Translations under genes and position numbers: made by a program | The notes under the pieces: model-generated | Databases searched by the model: none | Told to the model about the DNA's origin: nothing | Seen by the model: only the letters and a program-made list of their open reading frames with translations | Assembly: GCF_015223355.1 (NCBI RefSeq) | Contig: NZ_JADFFK010000013.1 | Span: forward strand, 1-64,000 | DNA from: Salipiger mangrovisoli | GTDB taxonomy: Bacteria > Pseudomonadota > Alphaproteobacteria > Rhodobacterales > Rhodobacteraceae | Direction of reading: 5' to 3' | DNA length: 64,000 nt | Part shown: positions 36,179 to 45,731 of the stretch, piece by piece | Position numbering within the stretch: position 1 is the first letter of the stretch | How the letters are laid out: every line of letters starts with the position of its first letter

Positions 36179-37534
36179 ATGAAGACCTTCCTCCGCATCC
36201 TCGGCGGTCTGGCCGTGCTGGGCGTGATCGCCCTGCTGGCCTTCATCTTCGTGCCGGTGCAGATCAGCAAGCCCGCGCAGGTCCTGGCCGCCGATTGGCA
36301 GCCGGAACCCGGCCAGGGCGAATACGTGATGCACGCCTCGGACTGCGTGGCCTGCCACACCGCCGAGGATGGCGAACCGCTTGCCGGCGGCCGTGCCATC
36401 GCCTCGCCCATGGGGACCATCTGGTCGACCAACATCACCCCCGACGCCGAGACCGGCATCGGTGAATGGACCTATGACGAGTTCCGCGCCGCAATGGTGG
36501 ACGGGATCGCCAAGGGCGGAACGCATCTCTACCCGGCGATGCCCTACGAGAACTACCGCCTGATGAAGGAAGAGGACATCCGTGCCCTCTACGACTACAT
36601 CATGGCGGACGTGGCACCGGTGAAGAAACAGGTGCAGGAAACGCAGCTGAAGTTCCCCTTCAACCTGCGCTTCGGCATCCGGGCGTGGAACTGGCTGGCG
36701 CTGACGCATGACGCGGGCTTCAACCCGGTTGGCGCGTCGGACCTGCAGGACCGCGGCCAGTACCTCGTCGAGGGTCCCGGCCACTGCGCCGCCTGCCACA
36801 GCCCCCGCACGCCCTTCATGTCGCAGGATGGCGTGACGGCGGATGACGACAGCTTCCTCGCAGGCGGCGTCATCGACGGCTGGAACGCCCCCGCGCTGCG
36901 CGGCGAAGGCTCCGCACCGCAGGCATGGTCGGTCGACCAGCTGGCGGCCTATCTCGCCACCGGTCGCAACGCCCACTCCACCGCCAATGGTGAAATGGGC
37001 CTCGTGGTCGAGCATTCGCTGCAGTACCTGACCGACGAGGACAACCTCGCCATGGCCGCCTTCCTCAAGGGGATCGACGGGGCAGAGGTCGAGGCGACCG
37101 AGACTTTCGCCACCAAGGGCAAGGGCTCGCTCGAGGTGCCGGGCGCGGACGCCGCGGGAGAAGCCACCGCCAAGATGCTGACCGAGGCCAACCCGGACAT
37201 GCCGCTCGGCGCGCGCCTCTACAGCGACAGCTGCATCGGCTGCCACTTTGCCAGCGGCAAGGGTGCGCCCGAGATCTTCCCCGAGCTGCAGGGCAACCAC
37301 ATGGTCACCGGCTCAGAAGCCAAGCCGCTGATCTCGGTGATCCTGAACGGCGCTGAGGTTCCGGGCACCGCGAAACGGCCGATGACCCTGCGCATGCAGG
37401 GCTACGCGAACCGCATGTCGGATGACGAGGTCGCCGAGCTCGCCACCTGGCTGCGCACGGCCTGGGGCAACAACGCCGGGCCGGTGAGCGCCGCCGAGGT
37501 CGCAGCGGTGCGCGGCGCGTCCGCCAGCCACTGA
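36179..37534 (+). CDS. membrane-anchored triheme cytochrome c subunit of the gluconate dehydrogenase-like complex
   Basis: The 451-residue protein has one N-terminal membrane segment (residues about 8-27) and three c-type heme motifs: CVACH (56-60), CAACH (near 203) and CIGCH (near 352). Met ligands such as the one in MPYENY are plausible. It takes electrons from the FAD subunit and passes them to quinone in the cytoplasmic membrane. The three-gene order, small subunit, FAD subunit, cytochrome, matches known gluconate and 2-ketogluconate dehydrogenases. Confidence 0.92.
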   Translation: MKTFLRILGGLAVLGVIALLAFIFVPVQISKPAQVLAADWQPEPGQGEYVMHASDCVACHTAEDGEPLAGGRAIASPMGTIWSTNITPDAETGIGEWTYDEFRAAMVDGIAKGGTHLYPAMPYENYRLMKEEDIRALYDYIMADVAPVKKQVQETQLKFPFNLRFGIRAWNWLALTHDAGFNPVGASDLQDRGQYLVEGPGHCAACHSPRTPFMSQDGVTADDDSFLAGGVIDGWNAPALRGEGSAPQAWSVDQLAAYLATGRNAHSTANGEMGLVVEHSLQYLTDEDNLAMAAFLKGIDGAEVEATETFATKGKGSLEVPGADAAGEATAKMLTEANPDMPLGARLYSDSCIGCHFASGKGAPEIFPELQGNHMVTGSEAKPLISVILNGAEVPGTAKRPMTLRMQGYANRMSDDEVAELATWLRTAWGNNAGPVSAAEVAAVRGASASH

Positions 37535-37554
37535 AGCCCGCGTCAAAGCAAAAA

Positions 37555-37580
37555 AGAGGGGCCGGATTTCCGGCCCCTCT
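37555..37580. terminator. strong bidirectional stem-loop terminator
   Basis: AGAGGGGCCGGA (37555-37566) and TCCGGCCCCTCT (37569-37580) form an 11-bp stem with a small loop. It lies 21 bases after the cytochrome stop. A run of A's directly before it becomes a U-run on the minus strand, so it also fits termination of transcription from the pdxA2 side. Confidence 0.75.
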
Positions 37581-37669
37581 TGCATGCGTGGGATCGGCAT
37601 CGTGACACCGACAGTGATCGCCCGGAACAGTGCCCCAGCGCGTGGCGCAGGAGCGCCGATCTTCCGAAA

Positions 37670-38103
37670 GGTCAGGGCTTCGAGGCTCATGTACCGGCGC
37701 GCCACGTCCCATTCGTCGTTGGCCACCGGTCAAGGCCCCGAGCTTGGGCTGCGTCTTGCGCAGGGCCTCTGCCACGACCACCCAACGCGCCTCGGCGTCA
37801 GACTAGGTCTCCTGTCCGAAGATCGTCTTCTGAATGGCGCGACCGAGCTGACCCCAGCGCAGGGTGCGAGTTGAATGCCAATGCAGGGTGCGCCGTCGAT
37901 CTACTGGTATGAAGGCCCCCGGAACCGGCACCCATGGCCTTTGCCAGATCATCGCCAGAGCGCGACGAGCGCCTTCTCTGCCGTCCGGTGCGCTTCGAGG
38001 AAGCAGGGGAAGTCGCTGCCTTGCGCAGCCCGGGGAACTGCGGCGCGATCCGACCGGCGGACACGTCCCGGCCCCGGTATCCGGTCCGCCGGGCCTCCCG
38101 CAC
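37670..38103 (-). pseudogene. decayed IS256-family transposase fragment
   Basis: Pieces of a Mutator-type (IS256) transposase appear in order on the minus strand but in different frames: RTGYRGRDVSAG and PQFPGLRKAA, then FPCFLEAHRTAEKAL, then DDLAKAMG. After a large internal deletion come VVAEALRKTQPKLGAL and NDEWDVARRYMSLEAL. The first group matches the N-terminal half of such transposases and the last two match the C-terminal end. The catalytic DDE region is missing and stops and frameshifts break the frame. No terminal inverted repeats were identified. This stretch explains most of the 694-base gap between the cytochrome and pdxA2 genes. Confidence 0.75.
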
Positions 38104-38228
38104 CGGCGAGCGAGCGTCCTTGGCCGCCCGTCACAGGCGCGCACCCCTTAGGGCAAACCATTGAGACAAAACGCGATATGCCACCGCACCCAAAGGCGCG
38201 GTGGCAGGGTCTTGCGAAATGGCCGTTG

Positions 38229-39218
38229 TCAGGCGGAGACGCTGCGCTTTGCCGTTGCCAGCTTGCCCGCGTAGTCGAGCGCCGCCAGCATGTTCACGTG
38301 GTTGGCTTTGCCGGTACCGGCAATGTCGAACGCGGTGCCGTGGTCGACAGAGCAGCGATCGATCGGCAGGCCCAGAGACACGTTCACCGCCGTGTCGAAG
38401 GCGATCAGCTTGATCGGGATGTGGCCCTGGTCGTGGTACTGCGCGATCACCAGGTCAAAAGCCCCGGTGTTGGCGCGGTGGTAGACCGTGTCGGCCGAGA
38501 TCGGCCCCTGCACGTTGATGCCCTCGGCCTTCGCCATCTCGACGCCGGGTGCGATCTGCCGGTCGTCCTCGGTGCCGAAGAGCCCGCCCTCGCCGCAATG
38601 CGGGTTGATGCCGGCCACGGCGATGCGCGGGTTTTCCAGCCCCATGCGGCGCAAGTGGTTGTGGCCGATGCGGATGGTTTCAAGCACGCGCTCGGGGGTC
38701 GCGCGGGTGATCGCGTCCTTCAGCGCCACGTGGGTCGAGACGTGCAGCACGTTCAGCGTCGGCGAGGCGAGCAGCATCCAGCTCGACTTGCAGCCGGTGA
38801 GATGGGCCAGCATGCCGGTGTGGCCGTCGTAGTGATGCCCTGCCGCGTTCAGCGCCGCCTTGTTGATCGGAGCCGTGACGATGCACGAGGCCGCGCCAGA
38901 ACTGGTCAGCTCGACCGCCTTGTTGATGTATTGGAACGAGGCTTCGCCGCAGGCATCCGACAAAACGCCGAACTTGCCCGGCAGCCCCTCGACCGGCACG
39001 TGGATGACCTGCAGCGCATCCCCGGCGTCGCTGCCCTGCGGGCGCAGCGCGAGATCGAGGTCGCAGGCGCGGACGGCGCGCTCCAGCGTATCCTGGTCGC
39101 CGATCACGGCGTAGCGGGCGCGCTCTGCGGGCGAGAGCCCGGCCATCGCCTTGACGGTGACTTCGGCACCAACCCCCGAGGGGTCGCCCATGGTGATGAC
39201 AATCGGTTCTTCGGACAT
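38229..39218 (-). CDS. PdxA2-family 4-phospho-acid dehydrogenase (D-threonate/D-erythronate 4-phosphate type)
   Basis: The 329-residue enzyme belongs to the PdxA family: [37 protein letters not shown], and the metal-binding [14 protein letters not shown]. Genuine PdxA acts in pyridoxine synthesis. PdxA2 versions, found beside DUF1537 kinases, oxidise four-carbon acid 4-phosphates, which then decarboxylate to dihydroxyacetone phosphate. The DUF1537 kinase gene at 45732 and the TctABC importer support the catabolic reading. It is last in the minus-strand operon. Confidence 0.8.
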   Translation of the reverse strand: MSEEPIVITMGDPSGVGAEVTVKAMAGLSPAERARYAVIGDQDTLERAVRACDLDLALRPQGSDAGDALQVIHVPVEGLPGKFGVLSDACGEASFQYINKAVELTSSGAASCIVTAPINKAALNAAGHHYDGHTGMLAHLTGCKSSWMLLASPTLNVLHVSTHVALKDAITRATPERVLETIRIGHNHLRRMGLENPRIAVAGINPHCGEGGLFGTEDDRQIAPGVEMAKAEGINVQGPISADTVYHRANTGAFDLVIAQYHDQGHIPIKLIAFDTAVNVSLGLPIDRCSVDHGTAFDIAGTGKANHVNMLAALDYAGKLATAKRSVSA

Positions 39219-39254
39219 GTCGTCCCTCCAGCGAGTGGGGGGATCGGGGGCGCG

Positions 39255-40235
39255 TCAGCGGCCCGCCAGATCCCCTGCGTTGAGGCAGCGCGGCGGCGTG
39301 TCGCCGGCAAAGAGAGCATCGAGGCTTTCGATCACCATGAGGCCGACGTTTTCCAGCGCCTCCTTGGTATCCGCCCCGGAGTGCGGCGTGAAGACCGCGT
39401 TCGGATGCGAGAACACCGGGTGCGCGACATCCGGCGGCTCCGACACATAAGCGTCGATGGCGACCCCGCCGAGCGTGCCGGCGTCGAGCGCCACAGCCAC
39501 GGCATCGAGATCGACCACCTCGCCGCGGGCAAGGTTGATGAGCTTGGCATCTGGCTTCATCAGCTTGAGCGTTTCGGCGTTGATCAGCGCGGCGTTGCCT
39601 TCGCCGCCGAAGACGTGCAGCGAGACGTAATCGGCCCGCGCCAGCAGCGCCTCGAGCGGCAGGAAGGTGACGCCGTGCTCGGCCGCGAAGCGCTCGTCGG
39701 GGTACTTGTCGGTGGCGACGACCGTCATCCCCAGACCCAGCGCCAGCTTGGCCAGCCGCTTGCCGATGTTGCCGAGGCCGACAATGCCCAGCACCTTGCC
39801 GCCAAGCTGCGTGCCGATGCGCCGCTCCCAGCCACCGCCGGTCACCGACACATGGCCCTGCGGGACCCAGCGCGCCATCGAGAACATCAGCCCGACGGCC
39901 AGTTCGGCCACCGCGTCCGCATTCGCGGCCGGGGTGTTGCAGACCGGCAGACCTGCGGCGGTGCAGGCGGGAATGTCGATGTTGTCGACGCCCACGCCAT
40001 GCTTGATCACGGCCTTCAACTTCGTGCCCTGCGCCAGCGTCTCGGCGGTGACCGGAACGAGGCCGACCACCAGCGCGTCGGCGCGGGCGATGTGCTCGGA
40101 CAGGCCGCCGTCGGGCAGGCTGGTGTCGGTGCAGCGGATGAATTCCCAACCGCGCGCCTCGATCAGCTCCGGCACCCGGCCGTGCTTGCCGAAGCCCGGC
40201 GAGGTGGTGACGACGACGGGTTTCGCTTCGGCCAT
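39255..40235 (-). CDS. D-2-hydroxyacid dehydrogenase (phosphoglycerate dehydrogenase-like)
   Basis: The 326-residue NAD-dependent enzyme has GVGVDNIDIPACTAAGLPV, the dinucleotide motif VLGIVGLGNIGKRLAKLA, the catalytic Arg segment INLARGEVVD, and the His partner region VFSHPNAVFTPHSG. In the last motif the usual HxxG-type TPH is present. It oxidises or reduces a 2-hydroxy/2-oxo acid. Its start overlaps the DapA-family stop by one base (TGATG). The role in the module, perhaps epimerising oxidation of a four-carbon acid, is inferred. Confidence 0.85.
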   Translation of the reverse strand: MAEAKPVVVTTSPGFGKHGRVPELIEARGWEFIRCTDTSLPDGGLSEHIARADALVVGLVPVTAETLAQGTKLKAVIKHGVGVDNIDIPACTAAGLPVCNTPAANADAVAELAVGLMFSMARWVPQGHVSVTGGGWERRIGTQLGGKVLGIVGLGNIGKRLAKLALGLGMTVVATDKYPDERFAAEHGVTFLPLEALLARADYVSLHVFGGEGNAALINAETLKLMKPDAKLINLARGEVVDLDAVAVALDAGTLGGVAIDAYVSEPPDVAHPVFSHPNAVFTPHSGADTKEALENVGLMVIESLDALFAGDTPPRCLNAGDLAGR

Positions 40236-41122
40236 CAGATCAGCTCGTACTTGCGCAGGATCGCCTCGACCTGCTTGTCCTGCTCGGGGTCAGGCAGCAA
40301 CGCGGGCTGGCGCGAGGCGCCGACCGAATGGTCCATGACCCAGAGCGCGCGCTTCACCATCGCCGGCGGGAAGCCGAGCTTGTAAAGGTCGGTACGGAAG
40401 GCGCCGTAGGTTTCCTGCGCCGCTGCCGCACCGGCCTCGTCACCGGCGTTGAAGCAGCTCACGATCTTTGCCAGCACCTCGGGCATGACGTTGCCGAGGC
40501 CCGAGATCGCGCCCTTGGCGCCGTTCTGGAAGGCCCAGTGCACCAGGTGGTCGGGGCCGGAATAGACGTCGAAGCCCTCTTCCTCGCGGCCCACGGCCAT
40601 GTATTGCTCGAGCGTCTCCTGCGCGCCGCCGGAATCCTTGATGCCAGCGATGTTCGGGTGCTTGGCCAGCACGCGCGCGGTGTCGGGCTCGATGTGGTTC
40701 TGCGTGCGGGCAGGGATATCATAGAGGTAGACCGGCGTCTCCACCGCGTCGGCGACGGTGGTGAAGTGGCGGATCAGGCCATCCTGCGTGCAGGCGATGA
40801 AGAAGGGGGTGATCACCGCGATGCCGTCAACGCCGATCCGGTCGAACTCCTTGGCCAGCGCCACGGTCTCGAAGGTTGCGGGCATGCCGGCGTTCACGAT
40901 CACCTTGGCCTTGCCAGCAACCTCGTCCACCACTTCGCCGGTCAGCTTGACCTTCTCGTCGAATGTCAGCGCCGAGAAATCGCCATTGGTGCCGGCGCAC
41001 ATGATGTTGTTGCCGGCGGCCACCTGGCGGCGCACTTGCGCGCGGGTGGCCTCGAAGTTGATCGTCTCGTCGTCGTTGAAGCAGGTGACCAGCGCGACGA
41101 AGGCTTCTTTTTGCGAAGTCAT
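40235..41122 (-). CDS. dihydrodipicolinate synthase family aldolase/dehydratase
   Basis: The 295-residue class I aldolase-fold protein of the DapA/NAL family has CAGTNGDFSALTFDEK (the GTxGE-type motif), the catalytic Tyr in VYLYDIPART and the Schiff-base Lys in AGIKDSGG. Catabolic members cleave or dehydrate 2-keto-3-deoxy acids. It lies directly after tctA (12 bases) and overlaps the next dehydrogenase gene, so it belongs to the acid-utilisation operon rather than to lysine synthesis. Confidence 0.85.
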   Translation of the reverse strand: MTSQKEAFVALVTCFNDDETINFEATRAQVRRQVAAGNNIMCAGTNGDFSALTFDEKVKLTGEVVDEVAGKAKVIVNAGMPATFETVALAKEFDRIGVDGIAVITPFFIACTQDGLIRHFTTVADAVETPVYLYDIPARTQNHIEPDTARVLAKHPNIAGIKDSGGAQETLEQYMAVGREEEGFDVYSGPDHLVHWAFQNGAKGAISGLGNVMPEVLAKIVSCFNAGDEAGAAAAQETYGAFRTDLYKLGFPPAMVKRALWVMDHSVGASRQPALLPDPEQDKQVEAILRKYELI

Positions 41123-41134
41123 GAGTTTTCCTGA

Positions 41135-42619
41135 TTATTGGTGCTGCGCAGCGCGATTGCGGGTGATCACGCGCGAGAGGAAGGGCCAGGCCGCCGAGAA
41201 GACCGTGAGCCCGAGGAACAGCAGGGTGATCGGCGTGGAAATGAACGAAAGCACGTTGTCGTCGTTCTGCAGCAGACCCCGGCGCAGGTTGGATTCCAGC
41301 AGCGGCCCGAGGATCAGTGCGATGCAGAGCGCCGCCTGGCTGAAGCCGAATTTCTGCATCCCCCAGCCCAGCACGCCGAAGCCCACCATCGTGTAGAGAT
41401 CGACCGGGTTGAGGTTGATCGAGAAGGCGCCGATGAAGCAGAACACGACGATCGACATGGCCAGCAGACGGCGCGGGATCATCAGGATGCGGCTGAACAC
41501 CGGGATCAGCGCCATCCCGAAGATGAACATGAAGATCGTCGCGATGAAGGTGCCGCCGAACATGCCGACCACCACGTCGGGGTTGGTCTGGAACAGCATC
41601 GGTCCCGGCGCGAGGCCCTGGATCAGCAGCCCGCCCATCAGAACTGCGGTCACCACATCACCGGGAATGCCGAGCGCGAGCAGCGGGATCAGTGCCGCAG
41701 CGCAGACCGCATTGTTGGCGGATTCCGTGGCGGCGATGCCGGGCGCGTAGCCGGTGCCGAACTTCTCGGGGGTCTTCGAGGCGCGGCGCGTCTCGTTGTA
41801 GGCGATCCACGAGGCGGTGCCCGAGCCGGTACCGGGGATGATGCCGATCAGCGTGCCGATGAGCGAGCCGCGGATCAGCGCGCCCTTGCTCTCGGACATC
41901 TCGGCGCGGGTCGGCCAGCGGCCCGAGGCGCCGCGGATCGGCTCCTCGTTCGCGGCGATGCGCTCCATCTGGGTAAACAACTCGGAGAGCGCGAAGAGGC
42001 CGATCAGGGCCGGGGTGAAGGAAAAGCCGGAGGCGAAACCGTGGATGCCGAAGGTGTAGCGCATGACACCCGAGATGGGATCGGCTCCGACGGTCGAGAT
42101 CAGGATCCCGAGCAGCCCCGAGATCGCGCCCTTCAGCAGGTCGCCTGACAGCGACGCGATGATGGTCAGCCCGAAGAGCGCCAGCGCGAAATACTCCGCC
42201 GCACCGAACTTGAGCGCGATGCCCGCGAGTTGCGGCGCCAGCGTCGCAAGAACCACGGCCGCGATCAGCCCGCCGATGGTCGAGGCGATCGTCGCCATGC
42301 CAAGCGCCCTGCCCGCCGCGCCCTTTTGCGCCATCGGATAGCCGTCGAGCACGGTCGCTGCCGAGGCCGGGGTACCCGGGGTGCGCAGCAGGATCGACGA
42401 AACGCAGCCGCCGTAGATGCCACCGATGTAGATGCCGATCAGCATGTTGAGCCCCATCACCGGGGTCATCCCGAAGGTGAGCGGGATAAGCAGCGCGACA
42501 CCCATCGTCGCGGTGAGCCCCGGCAACGCGCCGATGACGAGCCCGCCTAGGGTTCCAAGCGCGATGGCCAGAAGGACCTGCGGCTCGAAGAGTGGTGCGA
42601 GAAAGGCGATTGTGTCCAT
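41135..42619 (-). CDS. tctA: tripartite tricarboxylate transporter large permease TctA
   Basis: The 494-residue protein has about 11-12 transmembrane segments. Family signatures are ALGTLGGLVIGALPGLTATMG near the N-terminus and a mirrored GTLIGIIPGTGSGTASWIAY in the second half. It is the ion-coupled channel of a secondary TTT importer working with TctB and periplasmic TctC. A double hairpin lies between it and tctC. Likely substrates here are small sugar acids. Confidence 0.93.
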   Translation of the reverse strand: MDTIAFLAPLFEPQVLLAIALGTLGGLVIGALPGLTATMGVALLIPLTFGMTPVMGLNMLIGIYIGGIYGGCVSSILLRTPGTPASAATVLDGYPMAQKGAAGRALGMATIASTIGGLIAAVVLATLAPQLAGIALKFGAAEYFALALFGLTIIASLSGDLLKGAISGLLGILISTVGADPISGVMRYTFGIHGFASGFSFTPALIGLFALSELFTQMERIAANEEPIRGASGRWPTRAEMSESKGALIRGSLIGTLIGIIPGTGSGTASWIAYNETRRASKTPEKFGTGYAPGIAATESANNAVCAAALIPLLALGIPGDVVTAVLMGGLLIQGLAPGPMLFQTNPDVVVGMFGGTFIATIFMFIFGMALIPVFSRILMIPRRLLAMSIVVFCFIGAFSINLNPVDLYTMVGFGVLGWGMQKFGFSQAALCIALILGPLLESNLRRGLLQNDDNVLSFISTPITLLFLGLTVFSAAWPFLSRVITRNRAAQHQ

Positions 42620-42674
42620 GACAACCCTGCAGCTGAGTGGGTAGGCCGCTGCCGGCGGCTGGGGAAGGCGGAGA

Positions 42675-42711
42675 CCGGAGCGCCCCGCGCTCCGGCCTGT
42701 ACGTGCAGGCC
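42675..42711 (-). promoter_or_regulatory. two overlapping stem-loops between tctC and tctA
   Basis: CCGGAGCGC (42675-42683) pairs with GCGCTCCGG (42687-42695) with a 3-base loop. GGCCTG (42694-42699) pairs with CAGGCC (42706-42711). The stems overlap by two bases, so both may not form fully at once. Position after the binding-protein gene suggests a role in differential expression. Confidence 0.55.
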
Positions 42712-42731
42712 GGGAAACTCCCGGCGCCGCA

Positions 42732-43688
42732 TCAGTTGTTCATGCCGAGCATGTCGAGCTTTTCGAGCACGTCATGGGTGGTTTCCATGTCCTTGCGGGC
42801 GCGGGCCTCGAAGGCCTCGCCGTCCTCGAAGGTCACGAATTCCCCCATGTCGGTGAGCGTCTTCTTGAACTCTTCGTCGTTCGCGACCTGCTTGATCGCG
42901 TCACGCAGCCAGGCAAGCGTCTCGGCGTCCATGCCTTTCGGCCCGACCAGTCCCTTCCAGGACGACCAGGTGAAATCGACGCCCTTCTCGACCGCGGTCG
43001 GCGTGTCGGGGAAGAGGTCGATGCGCGCGTCTTCCATCACGAAGAGCGGGGTCATCTGGCCCGACTCGGAGGCCGCCTTGGCCTCGGCCGGGGATGCCAC
43101 CATCGCATCGATATGGCCGCCGATGCAGGCGGTCCGCGCCTCGGACGAGCCGTTGAAGGGCACCGACTCGATGCTGATGCCCGCGGCATCCGCAAAGGCT
43201 TCGGCCGAGATCTGGTTGGCCCCGCCCGCACCAGAGTTGCCGATCTGCGGCGCCTTGGTCTTGGCATACTCGATGAAGCCGTCGTAATCGGAGAAGGGCG
43301 CGTCCGCGCAGGCGACAAGCAGCTGCAGCGAGCGGGCGAAGAGCCCGATGAATTCGACGTCGTCGAACTGGTAGTCGGTGCCACCGATCAAGGGCAGGAT
43401 CGCCAGGGGGCCCTGCGCGCCGGCTGCCAGCGTGTAGCCGTCGGGCCGCGCGTGAACCGCCGCCGAGGAGCCGATGCCGCCACCGCCGCCGGGCTGGTTG
43501 CGCACCACCATCTGGCCATCGAACAGCCGCTCGAAGGCGTCGGCCACCACGCGGACCGACAGGTCGGTCGAGCCGCCCGCCGAATAGGGCACGACCACCT
43601 GGATCGGGCGGGCCGGGAAGTCCGCCGCAACGGCGGCACCTGCGGTGGCGGTGGCCAGGGCGGCCCCGATGAGGGTTTTCTTGATCAT
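42732..43688 (-). CDS. tctC: tripartite tricarboxylate transporter substrate-binding protein TctC
   Basis: The 318-residue periplasmic binding protein has a signal peptide (MIKKTLIGAALATATAGAAVAA). TctC landmarks are FPARPIQVVVPYSAGGSTDLS, NQPGGGGGIGSSAAVHARPDGYTL and NSGAGGANQI. It delivers the carboxylate ligand to TctAB. Its ATG has GGGAGGAA upstream. Confidence 0.95.
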   Translation of the reverse strand: MIKKTLIGAALATATAGAAVAADFPARPIQVVVPYSAGGSTDLSVRVVADAFERLFDGQMVVRNQPGGGGGIGSSAAVHARPDGYTLAAGAQGPLAILPLIGGTDYQFDDVEFIGLFARSLQLLVACADAPFSDYDGFIEYAKTKAPQIGNSGAGGANQISAEAFADAAGISIESVPFNGSSEARTACIGGHIDAMVASPAEAKAASESGQMTPLFVMEDARIDLFPDTPTAVEKGVDFTWSSWKGLVGPKGMDAETLAWLRDAIKQVANDEEFKKTLTDMGEFVTFEDGEAFEARARKDMETTHDVLEKLDMLGMNN

Positions 43689-43731
43689 GAAGTATTCCTC
43701 CCTTCAGATTGATTTTTGATTTGGTCTTGGC

Positions 43732-44187
43732 TTACGGCAACCAGACGGACAGCAGCTCGGTAAACCCGAAATAGATCGCGAGCGTCATGCCGACGGGAAA
43801 CAGGACGACGAGCAGCCAGTTGCGCTCGCCCAGAAGAAGCAGCCCCACGATGAAAGCCACCAGCGTCGAGGGCAGGTAGCCGATCGGCATGAAGGCCGCC
43901 GCGTAGCAGATCATCAGCAGAGTGAAGCCCGCCATGGCGACAAGCACACGCTTGCCGGGCATCATGATGTCGGTCTCCGGCGTGCGCTCTGCGCGCAGCG
44001 CCCGCACGATCAGCAGCACCGACAGCAGCGCGATCAGGCCGATCACCAGCCAAGGCAAGAAGCTCGGTCCGGCAGCGCTCGAACCAATGCCCTGCTTTAT
44101 GTAGGTCGTGCGCCAACTGACGAAGCCGCAGAACAGCAGCAAGCCGGCGCCAATCCAGAGATCTGCCTTTTGCTCGCGTAGGACCAT
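43732..44187 (-). CDS. tctB: tripartite tricarboxylate transporter small permease TctB
   Basis: The 151-residue protein has four predicted membrane helices, with LWIGAGLLLFCGFVSW first and YLPSTLVAFIVGLLLLGERN later. Its size and position match TctB. The ATG at 44187 has GGGGAGGAG upstream; the longer frame is rejected. It is first in the minus-strand operon tctB-tctC-tctA-aldolase-dehydrogenase-pdxA2. Confidence 0.9.
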   Translation of the reverse strand: MVLREQKADLWIGAGLLLFCGFVSWRTTYIKQGIGSSAAGPSFLPWLVIGLIALLSVLLIVRALRAERTPETDIMMPGKRVLVAMAGFTLLMICYAAAFMPIGYLPSTLVAFIVGLLLLGERNWLLVVLFPVGMTLAIYFGFTELLSVWLP

Positions 44188-44584
44188 TGGCCACTCCTCC
44201 CCTTCGACAGCACGTGTCACGGCACATCGCCGGACCTGATCTGCAGCGCAAGATGTCGCCAAGATGACAACATGTCAAATAAAAAACTGAGGCGAGCCAG
44301 GCAATCACGCGCCAAGCGATGATCGCGGCAAAAAATTCTCCTGGAAATAGCGCCACAAACAACCGTTTTACTTATATATTTTTGCTGAGTGTTGACCGCA
44401 TTGCGCATACGGCACCCGCCACATTCACCGTCACAACTCCAAGTTACCATTTGACAAGTTGTAAATCTTTCGCCAGTCATTGCGACAAGAGACCGACCTG
44501 CCCAGAGGCGGCGGCGACTCGGACGAGCACATTCGAACACGCAAGACACGGGCGGCGACGGCGCGCCCCGAGGAGGATACCGCG
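44188..44584. promoter_or_regulatory. divergent control region with two GntR-type palindromes
   Basis: This AT-richer 397-base stretch separates tctB from the divergent iron-type dehydrogenase gene and has no gene of its own. TGACA-ACA-TGTCA is at 44265-44277, near tctB. TTGACAAGTTGTAAA is at 44451-44465, on the dehydrogenase side, where the TTGACA could also serve as a -35 element. Both have the short inverted arms used by FadR-subfamily GntR proteins, one of which is encoded at 46794. Confidence 0.5.
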
Positions 44585-45703
44585 ATGCACGACCTGACGA
44601 CCCCAATCGAGCTGCGCCGTCCCGCGTTGATCCACTACGGCAGCGGCACATTGGCAAAGCTCGCAGAATGGGTTGCCGCGTCGGGCTACACGGCACCCTT
44701 CGTGGTGGCCGACGCGGTCAATGCGGCGCGCCTGCCGGTGCTCGGGCTTGGCGAGGTCGCCTGCTTCGGCACGGTCGTGCCCGAGCCCGACAGCGAAAAC
44801 CTTGCCGCCGCCGTCGCAGCCGCAAAGGGCGCGGACCTGGTGATCGGCTTCGGCGGCGGATCGGCGATGGATCTTGCCAAGCTTGTCGCCGTGATGATCG
44901 ACCAGCCGCTCGGGCTCGCCGACATCAGCGGCCCGAACCGGGCTCCCGCACGCAAGGTCGGCCTCGTGCAGATTCCGACCACCGCCGGCACCGGCTCCGA
45001 GGTCGGCACGCGCGCCCTGGTCACCGACCCCGCAACGAACAGCAAGATCGCGACCGAGAGCCCGCATATGCTGGCCGATCTGGCGATCATCGACCCCGAT
45101 CTCACGATGACCGTTCCGCCGCATGTGACCGCCGCCACCGGGGTGGACGCGATGGCCCATTGCGCCGAGGCCTTCACCTCGAAGCGCGCCCACCCGTTGA
45201 TCGACGGCTACGCGCTCCAGGGGATCGAGCTCGTGGGGCGGTTCCTGCGCCGCGCGGTCGAGAATGGCGAAGACACCGAGGCCCGCGCCGGGCTGTCGCT
45301 GGCGGCCTTCTATGGCGGCATCTGCCTTGGGCCGGTCAATACCACTGCCGGACACGCGCTGAGCTACCCGCTCGGAACCCGCTACAAACTGCCGCACGGG
45401 ATCGCCAACGCGCTGATCTTCCCGCATGTTCTGGCAGCCAACGCCGCCGCGCAGCCTGCGAAGACCGCGATGATCGCCAAGGCCCTGGGCTTCGAGGCCG
45501 GCAGCGAGGCCGAGATCCGCGACGGGGCGACCGCCTTCTGCGCCGCGCTCGGGCTTGACATGCGGCTGCGCGCGCATGGGGTGGATGCGGCAGACCTGCG
45601 GGCGATGGCCGAAGAAGCCCATGCCATCCGCCGGCTTCTCGACTGGAACCCGCGCGACCTTTCGGTCGACGAGATCGAGGACATCTACCGCCGCGCCTTC
45701 TGA
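44585..45703 (+). CDS. iron-containing (group III) alcohol dehydrogenase family protein
   Basis: The 372-residue NAD(P)-dependent enzyme has the nucleotide motif FGGGSAMDLAKLVAV, the TTAGTGSEVGTRALVT segment and metal ligands in GVDAMAHCAEAF, NTTAGHALSYPLG and LPHGIANALIFPHV. It would interconvert an alcohol or hydroxyacid semialdehyde and its carbonyl form. The ATG at 44585 follows GGAGGATACC. It is first in the plus-strand unit with the four-carbon acid kinase and GntR genes. Confidence 0.88.
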   Translation: MHDLTTPIELRRPALIHYGSGTLAKLAEWVAASGYTAPFVVADAVNAARLPVLGLGEVACFGTVVPEPDSENLAAAVAAAKGADLVIGFGGGSAMDLAKLVAVMIDQPLGLADISGPNRAPARKVGLVQIPTTAGTGSEVGTRALVTDPATNSKIATESPHMLADLAIIDPDLTMTVPPHVTAATGVDAMAHCAEAFTSKRAHPLIDGYALQGIELVGRFLRRAVENGEDTEARAGLSLAAFYGGICLGPVNTTAGHALSYPLGTRYKLPHGIANALIFPHVLAANAAAQPAKTAMIAKALGFEAGSEAEIRDGATAFCAALGLDMRLRAHGVDAADLRAMAEEAHAIRRLLDWNPRDLSVDEIEDIYRRAF

Positions 45704-45731
45704 CCGGGCGCACCGCATCGAGGGGAGAGAG

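Noticed and set aside
37584-37912. Small plus-strand open frames in the gap after the cytochrome gene
   Set aside because: They overlap the terminator and the minus-strand transposase remnant and show no domain or ribosome-binding site.
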